This document shows positions 25,086-35,444 of a stretch of DNA of 64,000 nt, piece after piece; the stretch's first letter is position 1, and each line of letters starts with the position of its first letter. The position numbers and the translations under genes are program-made. This stretch comes from CALJFL01 sp047633055 (GTDB lineage: Bacteria; Pseudomonadota; Gammaproteobacteria; Pseudomonadales; Halieaceae). The stretch lies in NCBI GenBank assembly GCA_047633055.1, contig JBLIEI010000012.1:12191-76190 (forward strand). The letters run 5' to 3'. Below the pieces are notes generated by a model, which saw nothing but the letters and a program-made list of their open reading frames with translations, made no database searches and was not told where the DNA came from.

Positions 25086-26815
25086 GAGCCTATTTTCAAA
25101 TCTTCGACAATGAGCTGTACTGAGCGACGTCCTCTGAATTCGTTCACGTCCAGCCGGTACGCCGCCTCCACCTGATCGATCTTGTCGTCAGGCCAGACAT
25201 CAAGGTCAACGTTGAATGCAATTGCATCGATAATTTCACCGGTACCGGGTATCGCCAGCACCAATTTCAAGTGCTTCTCTCCCACCAGCCTCTGTTGAAC
25301 AATACCGAAGTGTCCATCGAACATTGGCTCGGGGAAATGCTGACCCCATGGACCACCCAAACGCAGTGCGCTGGCAATATCCAGGGTGAACTCCTGGGCA
25401 GACAACTCGCCGTCGGAGTCGATGGTCGCCTGCAGCTCTACATCCTCCGCGTGGCGCTCCAGTTCGGCAACAAAAGCCTGGGAAAACTTCGGATACGCGT
25501 CCCGTGACAGACTGAGCCCAGCCGCCATGGCATGACCGCCGAACTTACTGATTAAACCCGGGTGGCGGGTAGCAACAGCGTCGAGAATATCGCGGATGTG
25601 AATACCTGGAATCGAGCGCGCAGAGCCTTTTATTTCGCCCGCATCGCCCTCGGCAAACGCAATGGTAGGGCGATGCAAGCGATCCTTAATCCTTGACGCG
25701 AGTATGCCCACTACGCCCTGGTGCCAACCTTCTTCAAAGAGGGTAATCCCCAATGGCACTGCTGAGTTTTCCTCCAGTTCCAGGGATTCCAATGCGACCA
25801 GTGCTTCACGTTGCATACCCTGCTCAATCACCCTGCGGTCCTTATTGAACTGGTGCAGGCGCTCGGCCAGCGGCCGGGCCTGGTGTGCATCTTCACTGCG
25901 CAGGCATTCGATGCCTATCGACATGTCATCCAGTCGTCCGGCTGCATTAAGCCGAGGGCCGACAGTAAAGCCCAGATCGGAAGCCACTAATGACTGCGGC
26001 TCGCGACCAGCGACTTCCAGTAAGGCGAGAATTCCCGGGCGCGCGTGCCCAGCGCGAATACGCTGCAAGCCCCCAGCCACCAGAATTCGATTGTTTCGAT
26101 CCAGAGGCACCACGTCGGCTACAGTTCCCAGTGCCACTAAATCGAGGTAATGGGCCAGATTAGGTTCAGGCAAGTTCTGATGTGAAAACCAATCGCGACT
26201 TCGCAACTCTTTACGCAGCGCCAGCATCAAATAAAAAATAACGCCCACACCTGCCAGGTTTTTGCTACCGAAGGAACAGCCAGGTTGATTGGGGTTGACG
26301 ATGGCTGCCGCAGCGGGCAATTCTCTGCCTGCCAGATGGTGGTCAGTTACCAACGTTGCGATGCCCAGATCCCGCGCTGCTGCTACGCCATCTATGCTGG
26401 AAATACCGTTGTCGACGGTGATAATCAGGTCAGGCTTACCCAAAGCCGCCAGCTCAACGATTTCAGGGGTTAAACCGTAACCAAACTCAAAGCGGTTAGG
26501 GACCAGATAGGCAAGATTCGCGGCGCCCATGTCATACAGTGCACCCATCGCAAGAGCGGTACTGGTGGCACCGTCGGCGTCGAAATCACCAACGATGGTG
26601 ATTCTCTGTTGCTCACGCAGCGCATCGGCCAATATTTCCGCCGCCGCACTGATATTAAGCAAACCCGAGGGTGGCAGCAGGTGCTTGAAACCCAAATCCA
26701 GTTCCGCGGGGGACTGAATACCTCTACCGAGGTAAACACGTTTTAGCAGTGGATGGATATCGGCGTCAGCGAGCTCACCTGATCCGGGGGCGCGCCTGCG
26801 GATAAGTTTATCCAC
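25082..26815 (-). CDS. recJ: Single-stranded-DNA exonuclease RecJ
   Basis: 5'-3' ssDNA exonuclease of recombination and mismatch repair, 577 residues. DHH-superfamily motifs are in order: DFDADGATS (motif I), DNGIS, TDHH (motif III) and a GHAMAAGLS motif of the DHHA1 domain, then a C-terminal OB-like domain. Its start lies 8 bases after thrC on the same strand. The stop codon lies within the -35 box of the cueR promoter. Confidence 0.97.
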   Translation of the reverse strand: MDKLIRRRAPGSGELADADIHPLLKRVYLGRGIQSPAELDLGFKHLLPPSGLLNISAAAEILADALREQQRITIVGDFDADGATSTALAMGALYDMGAANLAYLVPNRFEFGYGLTPEIVELAALGKPDLIITVDNGISSIDGVAAARDLGIATLVTDHHLAGRELPAAAAIVNPNQPGCSFGSKNLAGVGVIFYLMLALRKELRSRDWFSHQNLPEPNLAHYLDLVALGTVADVVPLDRNNRILVAGGLQRIRAGHARPGILALLEVAGREPQSLVASDLGFTVGPRLNAAGRLDDMSIGIECLRSEDAHQARPLAERLHQFNKDRRVIEQGMQREALVALESLELEENSAVPLGITLFEEGWHQGVVGILASRIKDRLHRPTIAFAEGDAGEIKGSARSIPGIHIRDILDAVATRHPGLISKFGGHAMAAGLSLSRDAYPKFSQAFVAELERHAEDVELQATIDSDGELSAQEFTLDIASALRLGGPWGQHFPEPMFDGHFGIVQQRLVGEKHLKLVLAIPGTGEIIDAIAFNVDLDVWPDDKIDQVEAAYRLDVNEFRGRRSVQLIVEDLKIGS

Positions 26816-26823
26816 CGACGGGT

Positions 26824-28221
26824 TCAGGCATTTATATGCTCGGTCATGAAGGCATGCACTGCACTAAGCTCATTGGGTAAGACTTCAAAACGTTCCTCGC
26901 GATCAAACAAGTCACTCAGATGCGCAGGCAAGGACGGCTTTTCCACAAGACCTGCACTGGTGATCGCATCGGGAAACTTGGCCGGGTGTGCGGTAGCCAA
27001 CGTCACCATCGGCACACCGTCGTCGACATCCGATTCGAGAGCCGCCCTGACGCCGATAGCAGTGTGAGGGTCCAAAAGATATTCACAGTCGTTCCACGTG
27101 CGAGCAATCTGCTCACCCGTCTCTTCATCAGAAACCCGTTGGCTGCTGAACAGCGCTCTGGCCTTCGCCATCGCTTGTTCAGAAAACAGTACATCGCCAG
27201 TATCGAGCTGAGCCATCAGTTTGCTGACTTCGGCACCATCCCGGTCGTAGAGATCAAACAGCAGTCGTTCGAAGTTGCTCGAGACCGTGATATCCATACT
27301 GGGCGACAAGCTTTGCTCTAACGGTTGGCGTCCATAGGTGCTGCTGGTCATAATTCGATGTAGAACATCATTGCGATTAGTGGCAATAATCAAGCGCTTA
27401 ATCGGCAGGCCCATTTGGCGCGCCAGATAGCCCGCAAATATATCGCCGAAATTGCCGGTGGGCACCGAAAAAGATACCTGCCGTGCCGGGCTACCCAAAG
27501 CCACTGCGGCGTAAAAATAGTAAACAATCTGCGCCATGATTCGCGCCCAGTTGATGGAGTTCACCGCCACCAAGCTGCGATCTGCCGGCAAAAAGCTGCG
27601 ATCGCCAAAGCTGGCTTTCACCATCGCCTGGCAGTCATCGAAATTACCTTTCACTGCCACGTTGTGAATGTTGTCGCCAGCCACGGTTGTCATTTGTCGG
27701 CGCTGCACATCGGACACCCGTTGATAGGGGTGAAGAATAAAAATATCAATATTCTTACACCGCTTGCAGCCTTCAATGGCGGCTGAACCCGTGTCACCAG
27801 ACGTCGCGCCCATGATCACTACTTTTTGATGCTTGCGCTCCAGCACGTAATCCAACAGCCGGCCAAGCAGCTGCAAGGCAAAGTCCTTGAACGCCAAGGT
27901 GGGACCATGAAAGAGCTCCAGCACCCATTGATTAGGCGCAATCTGTACCATGGGAGCGACGGCGTTATGACGAAACTCCGCGTAGGTATCTTCGAGCATC
28001 ACCTTAAGGTCGTCTGCAGGTATACAGTCGTCGACGAAGGGGGAAATAATTCTCTGTGCCAGTTGCGGATAGTCCATGCCCGCCATCTCCGCGATATCCT
28101 CGGGGCTGAACTGCGGCAAAGATTCAGGAACATAGAGTCCGCCGTCTGCGGCCAGGCCTGTGAGCAGAACCTGTTCAAAATTGAGTGCTGGGGCATCTCC
28201 CCGGGTGCTGATGTATTTCAC
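26824..28221 (-). CDS. thrC: Threonine synthase
   Basis: PLP-dependent conversion of O-phosphohomoserine to threonine, 465 residues. The PLP lysine lies in LAFKDFALQ, and the phosphate-binding loop TSGDTGSAA follows. Start ATG 28221. It follows hom by 13 bases; with no separate aspartokinase here, this is the hom-thrC arrangement common outside enterics. Confidence 0.97.
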   Translation of the reverse strand: MKYISTRGDAPALNFEQVLLTGLAADGGLYVPESLPQFSPEDIAEMAGMDYPQLAQRIISPFVDDCIPADDLKVMLEDTYAEFRHNAVAPMVQIAPNQWVLELFHGPTLAFKDFALQLLGRLLDYVLERKHQKVVIMGATSGDTGSAAIEGCKRCKNIDIFILHPYQRVSDVQRRQMTTVAGDNIHNVAVKGNFDDCQAMVKASFGDRSFLPADRSLVAVNSINWARIMAQIVYYFYAAVALGSPARQVSFSVPTGNFGDIFAGYLARQMGLPIKRLIIATNRNDVLHRIMTSSTYGRQPLEQSLSPSMDITVSSNFERLLFDLYDRDGAEVSKLMAQLDTGDVLFSEQAMAKARALFSSQRVSDEETGEQIARTWNDCEYLLDPHTAIGVRAALESDVDDGVPMVTLATAHPAKFPDAITSAGLVEKPSLPAHLSDLFDREERFEVLPNELSAVHAFMTEHINA

Positions 28222-28234
28222 GCTTGATTACCTG

Positions 28235-29542
28235 CTATCCATCCAGCGATTCGACCCGAATTCGGGTGATCTCGCCACTGATTGTATCGAGAGCTTCAAT
28301 AGCCTGCACGGCTTTGTCGAGCCGCCCCTGGGCTGCTACATTGGTAATTACAAGTACTGGGACCTGAGCCTGTCCAATGGCAGGTGCCTTCTGAATCAGC
28401 GCCTCGATGCTAATGCCCTGGGCGCCGAACAGGCTAGCGACCTGCGACATGACACCGGGCTTATCCTCTGCCTGCAACCGCAAATACCACGCTGTCTCGA
28501 CCTCCTCCATTGGCACTATCGGCAGGCTGCGGATGGACTCTGCACCGAAACTCAGTGAGGGCGTACGGCAAACCTGGCCAGCGCTCAACTCACGGGCCAG
28601 ATCGACAATGTCGGCTATAACCGCCGACGCCGTTGGCTCGCCGCCCGCGCCGGCACCGTAGTACAAGGTCGGACCTACGGCATCGCCTTCAACCAGAACG
28701 GCATTTTTAACGCCATCAACGTTAGCCAGCAGGCGCTCTTCAGGGATCAACGTCGGGTGCACTCGCAACTCAACCCCTTTCTCGCTTTGTTTAGCGACCC
28801 CAAGATGTTTAATCCGGTAACCCAGCTCTTCCGCGTAATCAACATCCTCGGGGGTCAGTCGCGTGATCCCCTCTGTATAGACCGCGTCAAACGCCAAGGG
28901 AATACCAAACGCCAGAGAGGCGAGAATGACCAATTTATGGGCCGCATCTATGCCTTCAACATCAAAGGTAGGGTCAGCCTCGGCGTAACCCAGGGCCTGA
29001 GCTTCCGCGAGCACGTCGGCAAAATCCCGCCCCTTATCTCGCATCTCGGTGAGAATGAAGTTGCCCGTGCCATTGATAATGCCGGCCAGCCATTCTATTC
29101 GGTTCCCCGCAAGTCCTTCACGCAGTGCTTTAATAATAGGTATGCCGCCTGCCACTGCCGCTTCATATCGCAGAGCAACACCCTGCTCCGCCGCCAGCGC
29201 AAACAACTCGTTGCCAAACTCGGCGATCAGTGCCTTGTTCGCCGTTACTACGTGCTTGCCATTGCGCAGCGCCTGCTCGATAAGCTCGCGGGCCACGGTA
29301 GTGCCACCAATCAGCTCCACCAGTATTGCAACATCGGGATTATTCGCCACATCAAAAATGTCGCGACTGACCGCGGTAACGCCCAGCTCACAGTCAGGAT
29401 TATCGCGCCGCGCACCTATCTGCACTACCTCAATGGGGCACTGCGCTCTAGCAGCTATAATCTTTGCATTGCGCTTGAGAACATTGAACGTCCCACTACC
29501 AACAGTACCGAGGCCGCAGATTCCTATTTTTACTGGTTTCAT
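28235..29542 (-). CDS. hom: Homoserine dehydrogenase
   Basis: NAD(P)H-dependent reduction of aspartate semialdehyde to homoserine, 435 residues. The Rossmann motif GLGTVGSGTF opens the protein; catalytic-domain motifs include GIINGTGNFIL and AEADPTFDVEGIDAAHKL. A C-terminal ACT domain (about 350-430) is the expected site of threonine feedback. It is monofunctional, with no kinase domain. Confidence 0.97.
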   Translation of the reverse strand: MKPVKIGICGLGTVGSGTFNVLKRNAKIIAARAQCPIEVVQIGARRDNPDCELGVTAVSRDIFDVANNPDVAILVELIGGTTVARELIEQALRNGKHVVTANKALIAEFGNELFALAAEQGVALRYEAAVAGGIPIIKALREGLAGNRIEWLAGIINGTGNFILTEMRDKGRDFADVLAEAQALGYAEADPTFDVEGIDAAHKLVILASLAFGIPLAFDAVYTEGITRLTPEDVDYAEELGYRIKHLGVAKQSEKGVELRVHPTLIPEERLLANVDGVKNAVLVEGDAVGPTLYYGAGAGGEPTASAVIADIVDLARELSAGQVCRTPSLSFGAESIRSLPIVPMEEVETAWYLRLQAEDKPGVMSQVASLFGAQGISIEALIQKAPAIGQAQVPVLVITNVAAQGRLDKAVQAIEALDTISGEITRIRVESLDG

Positions 29543-29582
29543 CTAAATCCTGTTTTTGCCTCGCAATGGCTGGGACGATAGC

Positions 29583-30770
29583 TCAACCGATACCGTCCTG
29601 TTTCATCATACGTTTTATATTGCGTATAGCCTGACGGGTGCGATGCTCGTTTTCTATCAGGCCCAAACGAACATAGCCTTCACCGTATTCACCGAATCCG
29701 ATACCTGGCGATACGGCCACCTTCGCCTCCTCTAACAGCTTCTTACTGAATTCCAGCGAACCCATCTCCAGGTAGGCGTCCGGCAACTTTGCCCAGACAA
29801 ACATAGTGGCTTTAGGCGGCTCCACCGGCCAACCAGCCGCATTCAAGCCTGAGCAAAGTACATCGCGTCGAGACTTATACATCGCATTAATTTCTGAGAC
29901 ACAGTGCTGATCTCCTTCAAGAGCCGCAATCGCAGCGACCTGAATCGGTGTAAACATGCCGTAATCCAGATAGGACTTCATCCGTGCCAAGGCACCCACC
30001 AGTTTTTCGTTGCCACAGCAAAAGCCCACCCGCCAACCCGGCATGTTGTAACTCTTGGACATGGAGAAAAATTCGACGGCAACATCGCGTGCGCCATCTA
30101 CTTGCAGAATAGATGGCGCCACATAGCCGTCGTAACAAAGATCGGCATAGGCTAAATCCTGTACCACCCAGATTTCGTTCTCTCGGGCGATGGCAACAAC
30201 CTTCTCAAAAAACTCCAGATCAACGCAGTGTGCGGTTGGATTAGAGGGGAAGTTCAACACCAGCATCTTCGGCTTGGGGAATGTGTTGCGGATTGCCTTC
30301 TCAAGTTCCTCAAAAAAGTCGATGTTCTCGCCTATGGGCACGTGGCGAATGTCTGCCCCGGAAATGACAAAGCCATAAGGGTGGATTGGATAAGAAGGAT
30401 TAGGCACTAGAATTGCATCGCCGGGACCCGTGGTCGCAAGCGCCAAGTGCGCGAGGCCCTCTTTCGAGCCCAACGTGACAATAGCCTCGGTATTGGGGTT
30501 AAGCGTCACCTGGTAGCGCCGCTCATACCAATCGCAAATCGCCTTACGCAGGCGGGGAATACCTTTAGACTGGGAGTAACGATGGGTATCGCTGCGCTGG
30601 GCGGTCTCGATCAGTTTATCAACAATATGTGCAGGAGTAGGCTGATCTGGGTTGCCCATGCCAAAATCGATGATATCTTCCCCAGCCGCTCTTGCTTTCT
30701 GCTTGAGCTCGCCAATAATATTAAAGACATAGGGAGGGAGCCGCTCGATGCGCTGAAACTGGTCGTCCAC
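29583..30770 (-). CDS. alaC: Class I aminotransferase, alanine transaminase AlaC-like
   Basis: PLP aminotransferase of about 395 residues. The PLP lysine lies in SMSKSYNMPGWRVGF; the conserved YSQSKGIPRLR, NFPSNPTAH and YVRLGL motifs fit the AlaC branch, which makes alanine from pyruvate and glutamate. I place the start at GTG 30770, giving the MDDQFQRIERLPPYVF opening typical of the family; an upstream start at 30845 adds 25 unconserved residues. It is part of the xerD-dsbC-alaC-hom-thrC-recJ string on one strand. Confidence 0.92.
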   Translation of the reverse strand: MDDQFQRIERLPPYVFNIIGELKQKARAAGEDIIDFGMGNPDQPTPAHIVDKLIETAQRSDTHRYSQSKGIPRLRKAICDWYERRYQVTLNPNTEAIVTLGSKEGLAHLALATTGPGDAILVPNPSYPIHPYGFVISGADIRHVPIGENIDFFEELEKAIRNTFPKPKMLVLNFPSNPTAHCVDLEFFEKVVAIARENEIWVVQDLAYADLCYDGYVAPSILQVDGARDVAVEFFSMSKSYNMPGWRVGFCCGNEKLVGALARMKSYLDYGMFTPIQVAAIAALEGDQHCVSEINAMYKSRRDVLCSGLNAAGWPVEPPKATMFVWAKLPDAYLEMGSLEFSKKLLEEAKVAVSPGIGFGEYGEGYVRLGLIENEHRTRQAIRNIKRMMKQDGIG

Positions 30771-30879
30771 GGTGATATAACTCGAATTACTGCCCACTGG
30801 CAGATTGGCAAAAAAGGGTGAGGAACAGTACTGAGTCAGCCCCACGCTGTCAACGCAGCGAGGGCCGCAAAGGGATTAT

Positions 30880-31629
30880 TTACTTCAGGCCCATACTCTC
30901 AATGAGTTGATCGGCGGCCTGATAGCCAGGGATCATTTGTCCACTTTCGGTCACAATTGCTGGCGTGCCTCGTACACCCAGTTTACCACCCAGAGCATAT
31001 TGGTCGGCCACCGGGTTATCCGCACAGACATTGTTGTCAACAGGTTCACGATTTTTAAGTTTGGTCAGCGCGTCCTTTGGATTGTCTGAGCACCAGGCGG
31101 TTGCCAACTCGCGATAACTATCAGAGTCAACGCCAGACCGAGGGTAGGCCAAATAACGGACTTCAACGCCTTTTCTATTGAGCTCAGGGACTTCTCTGTG
31201 CAACTTCTGGCAATAAAAACAGGTGCTATCGGTGAACACGGTAACCGACCCGCGGATCTCACCCTCAGGAGAGAACACGATCATATCCTCAGTAGCAACG
31301 CTTGCAATCAACGCTTTACGCACACCATCCTGGCTTCTTTCGGTGAGATTAACCAACTCGTCGCTCTGCACGGCATACAGGTCACCGATGATGAAATATT
31401 TGCCACTGGCCGAACTGTAGACCAACGGGCCATTTTCCAATTGCACCACGTACATTCCCGGTATTTCGCTGGCGCTCACGGACTCGACGCCCACGTTTTT
31501 ACTGGGCACGACCAGGTTTTTTCTTATTTCGGCTTCAACCTTGGCGTCCACTGGACCACTAGCAACGGCCACCTGGCCGATACACAAGCTGCACGCCAGT
31601 AAAGCTGCGGATACACTCTTGAAATTCAT
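30880..31629 (-). CDS. dsbC: Protein disulfide isomerase DsbC
   Basis: Periplasmic disulfide isomerase and chaperone, about 249 residues from ATG 31629 (AGGGA seven bases upstream). A signal peptide ends near GQVAVASG. The N-terminal dimerisation domain (to about 80) precedes a thioredoxin fold whose active site is CFYC in TDSTCFYCQKLH. The cis-Pro loop reads RGTPAIV. DsbD would keep it reduced. The xerD-dsbC neighbourhood is standard. Confidence 0.96.
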   Translation of the reverse strand: MNFKSVSAALLACSLCIGQVAVASGPVDAKVEAEIRKNLVVPSKNVGVESVSASEIPGMYVVQLENGPLVYSSASGKYFIIGDLYAVQSDELVNLTERSQDGVRKALIASVATEDMIVFSPEGEIRGSVTVFTDSTCFYCQKLHREVPELNRKGVEVRYLAYPRSGVDSDSYRELATAWCSDNPKDALTKLKNREPVDNNVCADNPVADQYALGGKLGVRGTPAIVTESGQMIPGYQAADQLIESMGLK

Positions 31630-31743
31630 ATTCAATTCCCTGCATAAAATGATGTTGGAAGTTTACACCACGGCGGCGTGCCAGATGTACAGCAAAGTCT
31701 ATCCTTTGAGCAAAAATTGCTGATTTAGTTCCTCGGCGAAGCC

Positions 31744-32649
31744 CTAACCTCGGGGGTGATGCTGGGCATGCAATTCCTGCATGCGAAGCTTGGCAACATG
31801 GGTGTAGATCTGCGTCGTGGTCAGGTCACTGTGGCCCAACAACATCTGCACCACCCGCAGGTCCGCGCCGTGATTGAGCAAATGGGTCGCAAAGGCGTGG
31901 CGCAATGTATGCGGCGACAGTGCGGTCTTTATGCCTGCCCGCTCGGCATAGATCTTGATCCGATACCAGAAAGTCTGCCGAGTCATCTGCGTGCCGCGTC
32001 GGCTGGGAAATACCACGTCACTTGGAATACCTTTTAACAACTCCATGCGCGGCCCTGCTATAAACCGCTGCAACCAGCTGACCGCCTCCTCTCCCATCGG
32101 TACCAGGCGTTCCTTACTGCCTTTGCCAAATACCCGCAGTACGCCCTGATTAACACTCACTTGAGACAACTGCAAACTGGTCAACTCGGTGACACGCAGG
32201 CCACATCCGTAAAGCAGCTCAAGCATGCTGCGATCACGAAATTCCAAGGCGATATCCGGGTCTGGAGCTTCCAGTAATTTATCAACATCCTGCTCTGACA
32301 GGGATTTCGGCAGCGGACGGCCCAACTTAGGGCTGTCCACGTCAAGGGTAGGGTCGATATGAATGCGACTTTCCCGGAGGCAAAAATGGTAAAAGCCTCT
32401 CGCACAGGACATGAATCTGGCTGTTGAACGCTGACTCTGCCCATTGCGTAGGCGATGACCGAGGTAAGATTGCAAGTCTACCCGGTCGGCTCGCAGCACG
32501 TTAGCGCCTCGCTCTGCCTGCAACCAATCATCATATTGACGCAGGTCGCCGCGGTAAGCGCTCAAGGTATTGTCGGACAGCCCTTTCTCCATCCACATAG
32601 CGTCGATGTAGCGTTCAATTTCTGGGTGCTCGGTGAGATCTTTGGGCAT
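31744..32649 (-). CDS. xerD: Tyrosine recombinase XerD
   Basis: Resolves chromosome dimers at dif together with XerC and FtsK; about 301 residues. The N-terminal SAM-like core-binding domain (to about 95) precedes the catalytic domain with Arg in CGLRVTEL, Lys in GKGSKERLVP, His-Arg in HTLRHAFATH, His in LLGHSDLTTTQ and nucleophile Tyr in IYTHV. ATG 32649 gives the normal opening (MPKDLTEHPEIERYID). It is the first gene of the dsbC-alaC-hom-thrC-recJ string. No dif-like site was looked for in detail. Confidence 0.95.
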   Translation of the reverse strand: MPKDLTEHPEIERYIDAMWMEKGLSDNTLSAYRGDLRQYDDWLQAERGANVLRADRVDLQSYLGHRLRNGQSQRSTARFMSCARGFYHFCLRESRIHIDPTLDVDSPKLGRPLPKSLSEQDVDKLLEAPDPDIALEFRDRSMLELLYGCGLRVTELTSLQLSQVSVNQGVLRVFGKGSKERLVPMGEEAVSWLQRFIAGPRMELLKGIPSDVVFPSRRGTQMTRQTFWYRIKIYAERAGIKTALSPHTLRHAFATHLLNHGADLRVVQMLLGHSDLTTTQIYTHVAKLRMQELHAQHHPRG

Positions 32650-32736
32650 GGCTCGCACATTAGCATGGTTTCCCCGACGCATCGATTGGACGACTATTTA
32701 AGATAGGAGAAGGTCAACTTTCTAGGTGATTATCTT

Positions 32737-33498
32737 TCAGCTCAGGTCCAGCCAGCCAAACCCGGTAGCCTGCTCTGCCCAGACCACGCGCGAATCTCCC
32801 GGCTCGAAAACCGCCGCTAACGCCTGCTCAGCGCTGCGACGACAATTATTTTTCTCACTGATGTGGGCAACCGCCAGATGACGCAGATTCTGCGCCTCTA
32901 TTGCGTGCAAAAAGGCCACCGACTGCTCGTTGCTCAGGTGCCCCCAGTCGCCGCCCACTCTCTGTTTCAAACTCTCGGGATAGGGGCCATCGGCCAGCAT
33001 GCTCACATCATGATTAAACTCCAACAGGAGGGCATCGCATTCTCGGTAACTGTCAATAACGTGCGGCGTGATGCTGCCAAGATCAGTAAGAATACCCAAA
33101 CAATGCTTGTTACCGGTCAGGATGAACTGGCAGGGTTCACGCGCATCATGGGGCACCGAAATGGACTGAATGCGGATGTCACCCAAATCGAATTCGTCGC
33201 CAGAGTTAAAGCAGTGTTGATAAAAGCAATTCTCGACGCGGCCGGTACCGGCAGTACCGTGTGTCATGTATACGGGTATCTGATACTTGCGAGACAAGAC
33301 TGCGACGCCAGAAGAGTGGTCGGAGTGCTCATGAGTGACCAAGATCCCGTCAAGTTGCCGAGGATCCGCACCCAGTCGCTCCATCCTCAGGAGCACCTGC
33401 TTGGCGGAAAACCCGCAATCTATCATCAGCAAGGAATCAGCGCTGGCAACCAGCGTTGAGTTGCCCTTGCTACCGCTGCCAAGGGAGGCAAATCGCAC
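32737..33498 (-). CDS. MBL-fold metallohydrolase (YycJ/WalJ-like)
   Basis: Beta-lactamase-fold hydrolase of 253 residues, with the metal motif THEHSDHSSG near 55-64 and later ligand histidines (PHDA, HLSN, VAHISEKNN). The opening MRFASLGSGSKGNSTLV is typical of the YycJ group, proposed 5'-3' nucleases. Start is GTG 33498, preceded by GAGG. It follows bamC by 18 bases, a common order after dapA-bamC in gammaproteobacteria. Confidence 0.9.
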   Translation of the reverse strand: MRFASLGSGSKGNSTLVASADSLLMIDCGFSAKQVLLRMERLGADPRQLDGILVTHEHSDHSSGVAVLSRKYQIPVYMTHGTAGTGRVENCFYQHCFNSGDEFDLGDIRIQSISVPHDAREPCQFILTGNKHCLGILTDLGSITPHVIDSYRECDALLLEFNHDVSMLADGPYPESLKQRVGGDWGHLSNEQSVAFLHAIEAQNLRHLAVAHISEKNNCRRSAEQALAAVFEPGDSRVVWAEQATGFGWLDLS

Positions 33499-33516
33499 AG
33501 GTCTACCTCGGGCTGG

Positions 33517-34569
33517 CTAGTTGATGTTGCCCTTGATCAGACTGAGTAAGCCCTGCTCCTGACGCTTGTCGAAATCCGGATCTGGCTCGCGAGTTTGCAG
33601 TTTTATCTCGATAATGTCCTCGGATTGACTAACTACCGTCACCAGAAACTCTTTGCCGGACAATGGGTGACTGTCATCGCCACCCGAAAGCCAACCGAAC
33701 CAGCCCTCGTCTTCGTCATTGGTGGGACCAAGAAAACGGGTGTAATACTCACCAGCACTGCGGTCTCGATCCACAATTTCAAAGCTGGAGTCTTCCAGGG
33801 CCTTGGCCAGAGAGGCCCAACCCCGGTTGAAGGGTAGGGCCAACTCTATGTAGGCATAACCCTCTGGCGATTCCTGCAGTGAAATCCGCCCGGAGGCGCT
33901 GATCGCCTGATCCGCTATCATCGAAACCGGCGCTGTATCGGCAGAGTTAGCAATATATTGAGCGACAGCGCCCAGCATTTCCGACTCCTGCTCAATGTTG
34001 TCTGAATTGGCAGGCCAGACATTGACATCCCCTGCTTGATTCATCTGCAGCACGTGCAGCTCACTCGTGCCCCGCTGCACACCGCGCTCTATACGATAAC
34101 GAAAACGCGAGCCCATTGAGGTCCCGTCAAGCTCCAGCCAGTTGGTCTCCATAATGCCTGCACGGGCATCAACCCGCGCAACCTGTAGGGTCGCTGCAGA
34201 CAGGAAGCTTCTCACCTGAGGCCAGAGCTGACCGGGGGCCATCGCCACCAGAGCCCAGCTATCGTCGCCAAGCTTTTGAATTCTTACAACTTCATCTGCA
34301 GCACCAGCAACCAGCGGTGTGGGCCGGGGAACCTCGAAATCGCCCGTTAGCACGAGAGATTCCTCTATCTCTGGTATCGGATAAATCTCTCGCAACGCAC
34401 CGCTGCTCTTGCCGGGCGGAACATCGATAACTTCCAGTTCAGGAGCATTTCTATAATCCTGGGAGGGATCGCGAAACATGCCGTCGTCGCCAAATAAATA
34501 GCCGCACCCCTGCAATAAAATGAGAGGGCTAGCAATAAGTAGTAACCGGGCCGAGATAGCCAATCGCAT
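33517..34569 (-). CDS. bamC: Outer membrane protein assembly lipoprotein BamC
   Basis: Lipoprotein of the BAM complex that folds outer membrane barrels, about 350 residues. ATG 34569 gives a signal peptide with lipobox LQGC; extending to 34686 would overlap dapA. The N-terminal segment FRDPSQDYRNAPELEVIDVPPG is the BamD-binding signature, followed by two helix-grip domains. It starts two bases after the dapA stop, so the genes are coupled. Confidence 0.93.
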   Translation of the reverse strand: MRLAISARLLLIASPLILLQGCGYLFGDDGMFRDPSQDYRNAPELEVIDVPPGKSSGALREIYPIPEIEESLVLTGDFEVPRPTPLVAGAADEVVRIQKLGDDSWALVAMAPGQLWPQVRSFLSAATLQVARVDARAGIMETNWLELDGTSMGSRFRYRIERGVQRGTSELHVLQMNQAGDVNVWPANSDNIEQESEMLGAVAQYIANSADTAPVSMIADQAISASGRISLQESPEGYAYIELALPFNRGWASLAKALEDSSFEIVDRDRSAGEYYTRFLGPTNDEDEGWFGWLSGGDDSHPLSGKEFLVTVVSQSEDIIEIKLQTREPDPDFDKRQEQGLLSLIKGNIN

Positions 34570-34571
34570 AT

Positions 34572-35444
34572 TCAAAGTCCCGCTGCCTCCATAGCTGCCA
34601 GCACCGGCGCAAAATACGCTGGCGCCAACGCTGTCATAGGCAGGCGAATGCCGGCCTCGATTAAACCACGCTGATGCATCGCCCACTTTACCGGTATCGG
34701 GTTCGCTTCAAGAAAAAGGGCTTGATTAAGTGCCGCTAGTTTTTGATTAATGGCTTCGGCTGCCGCCCGATCACCGGCTGCCGCCAGGCTGCAGAGTCTG
34801 GAAATCGCTGCCGGCGCAATATTCGCAGTCACCGAGATGTTACCGTGCCCTCCTGCCAAAATGAGTTCCATGGCTGTGGGGTCATCGCCAGAATAAATGG
34901 CAAAACCCTCGGGTGCTCTGGCAATCAGGTCGCGTCCCCGCTCAAGGACACCGGTGGCGTCTTTAATACCGACGATATTCCCGATTGCGGTCAATTCCAA
35001 CACGGTATCGTTATCCAGATCTACCGATGTTCTACCGGGCACATTATACAGAATATTAGCGACGTCAACCGCCTCTGCTACCGCTTTGAAGTGTTGATAC
35101 ATGCCGCGCTGGGTGGGTTTGTTGTAGTAGGGGGTGACCAGAAGACAGGCTTCGGCCCCCGCATTGGCGGCGGCGGCGGTAAGCTCAATAGCCTCGCGAG
35201 TCGAATTTGAACCGGTACCGGCGATAACAGGTAGCCGCCCCTTGATATAGCTTACGCAGTATTTGATCACCTCACAGTGCTCAGGAGTACTCAGGGTTGC
35301 GCTCTCTCCCGTGGTACCTACTGCGACGATCGCGTCGGTCCCCTGCTCAATGTGCATATTAAGGATGCGTTCCAGACTCGCCCAGTCAACGCTGCCGTCA
35401 ACATGCATCGGGGTGACCAGGGCGACAAGACTGCCGGTTATCAT
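34572..35444 (-). CDS. dapA: 4-hydroxy-tetrahydrodipicolinate synthase
   Basis: First step of the lysine/diaminopimelate branch: pyruvate plus aspartate semialdehyde. Length 290 residues; the Schiff-base Lys lies in GIKDATG, the catalytic Tyr in YNVPGRT, with GTTGESATL near 43-51. GGAG precedes ATG 35444. Operon partner of bamC. Confidence 0.98.
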   Translation of the reverse strand: MITGSLVALVTPMHVDGSVDWASLERILNMHIEQGTDAIVAVGTTGESATLSTPEHCEVIKYCVSYIKGRLPVIAGTGSNSTREAIELTAAAANAGAEACLLVTPYYNKPTQRGMYQHFKAVAEAVDVANILYNVPGRTSVDLDNDTVLELTAIGNIVGIKDATGVLERGRDLIARAPEGFAIYSGDDPTAMELILAGGHGNISVTANIAPAAISRLCSLAAAGDRAAAEAINQKLAALNQALFLEANPIPVKWAMHQRGLIEAGIRLPMTALAPAYFAPVLAAMEAAGL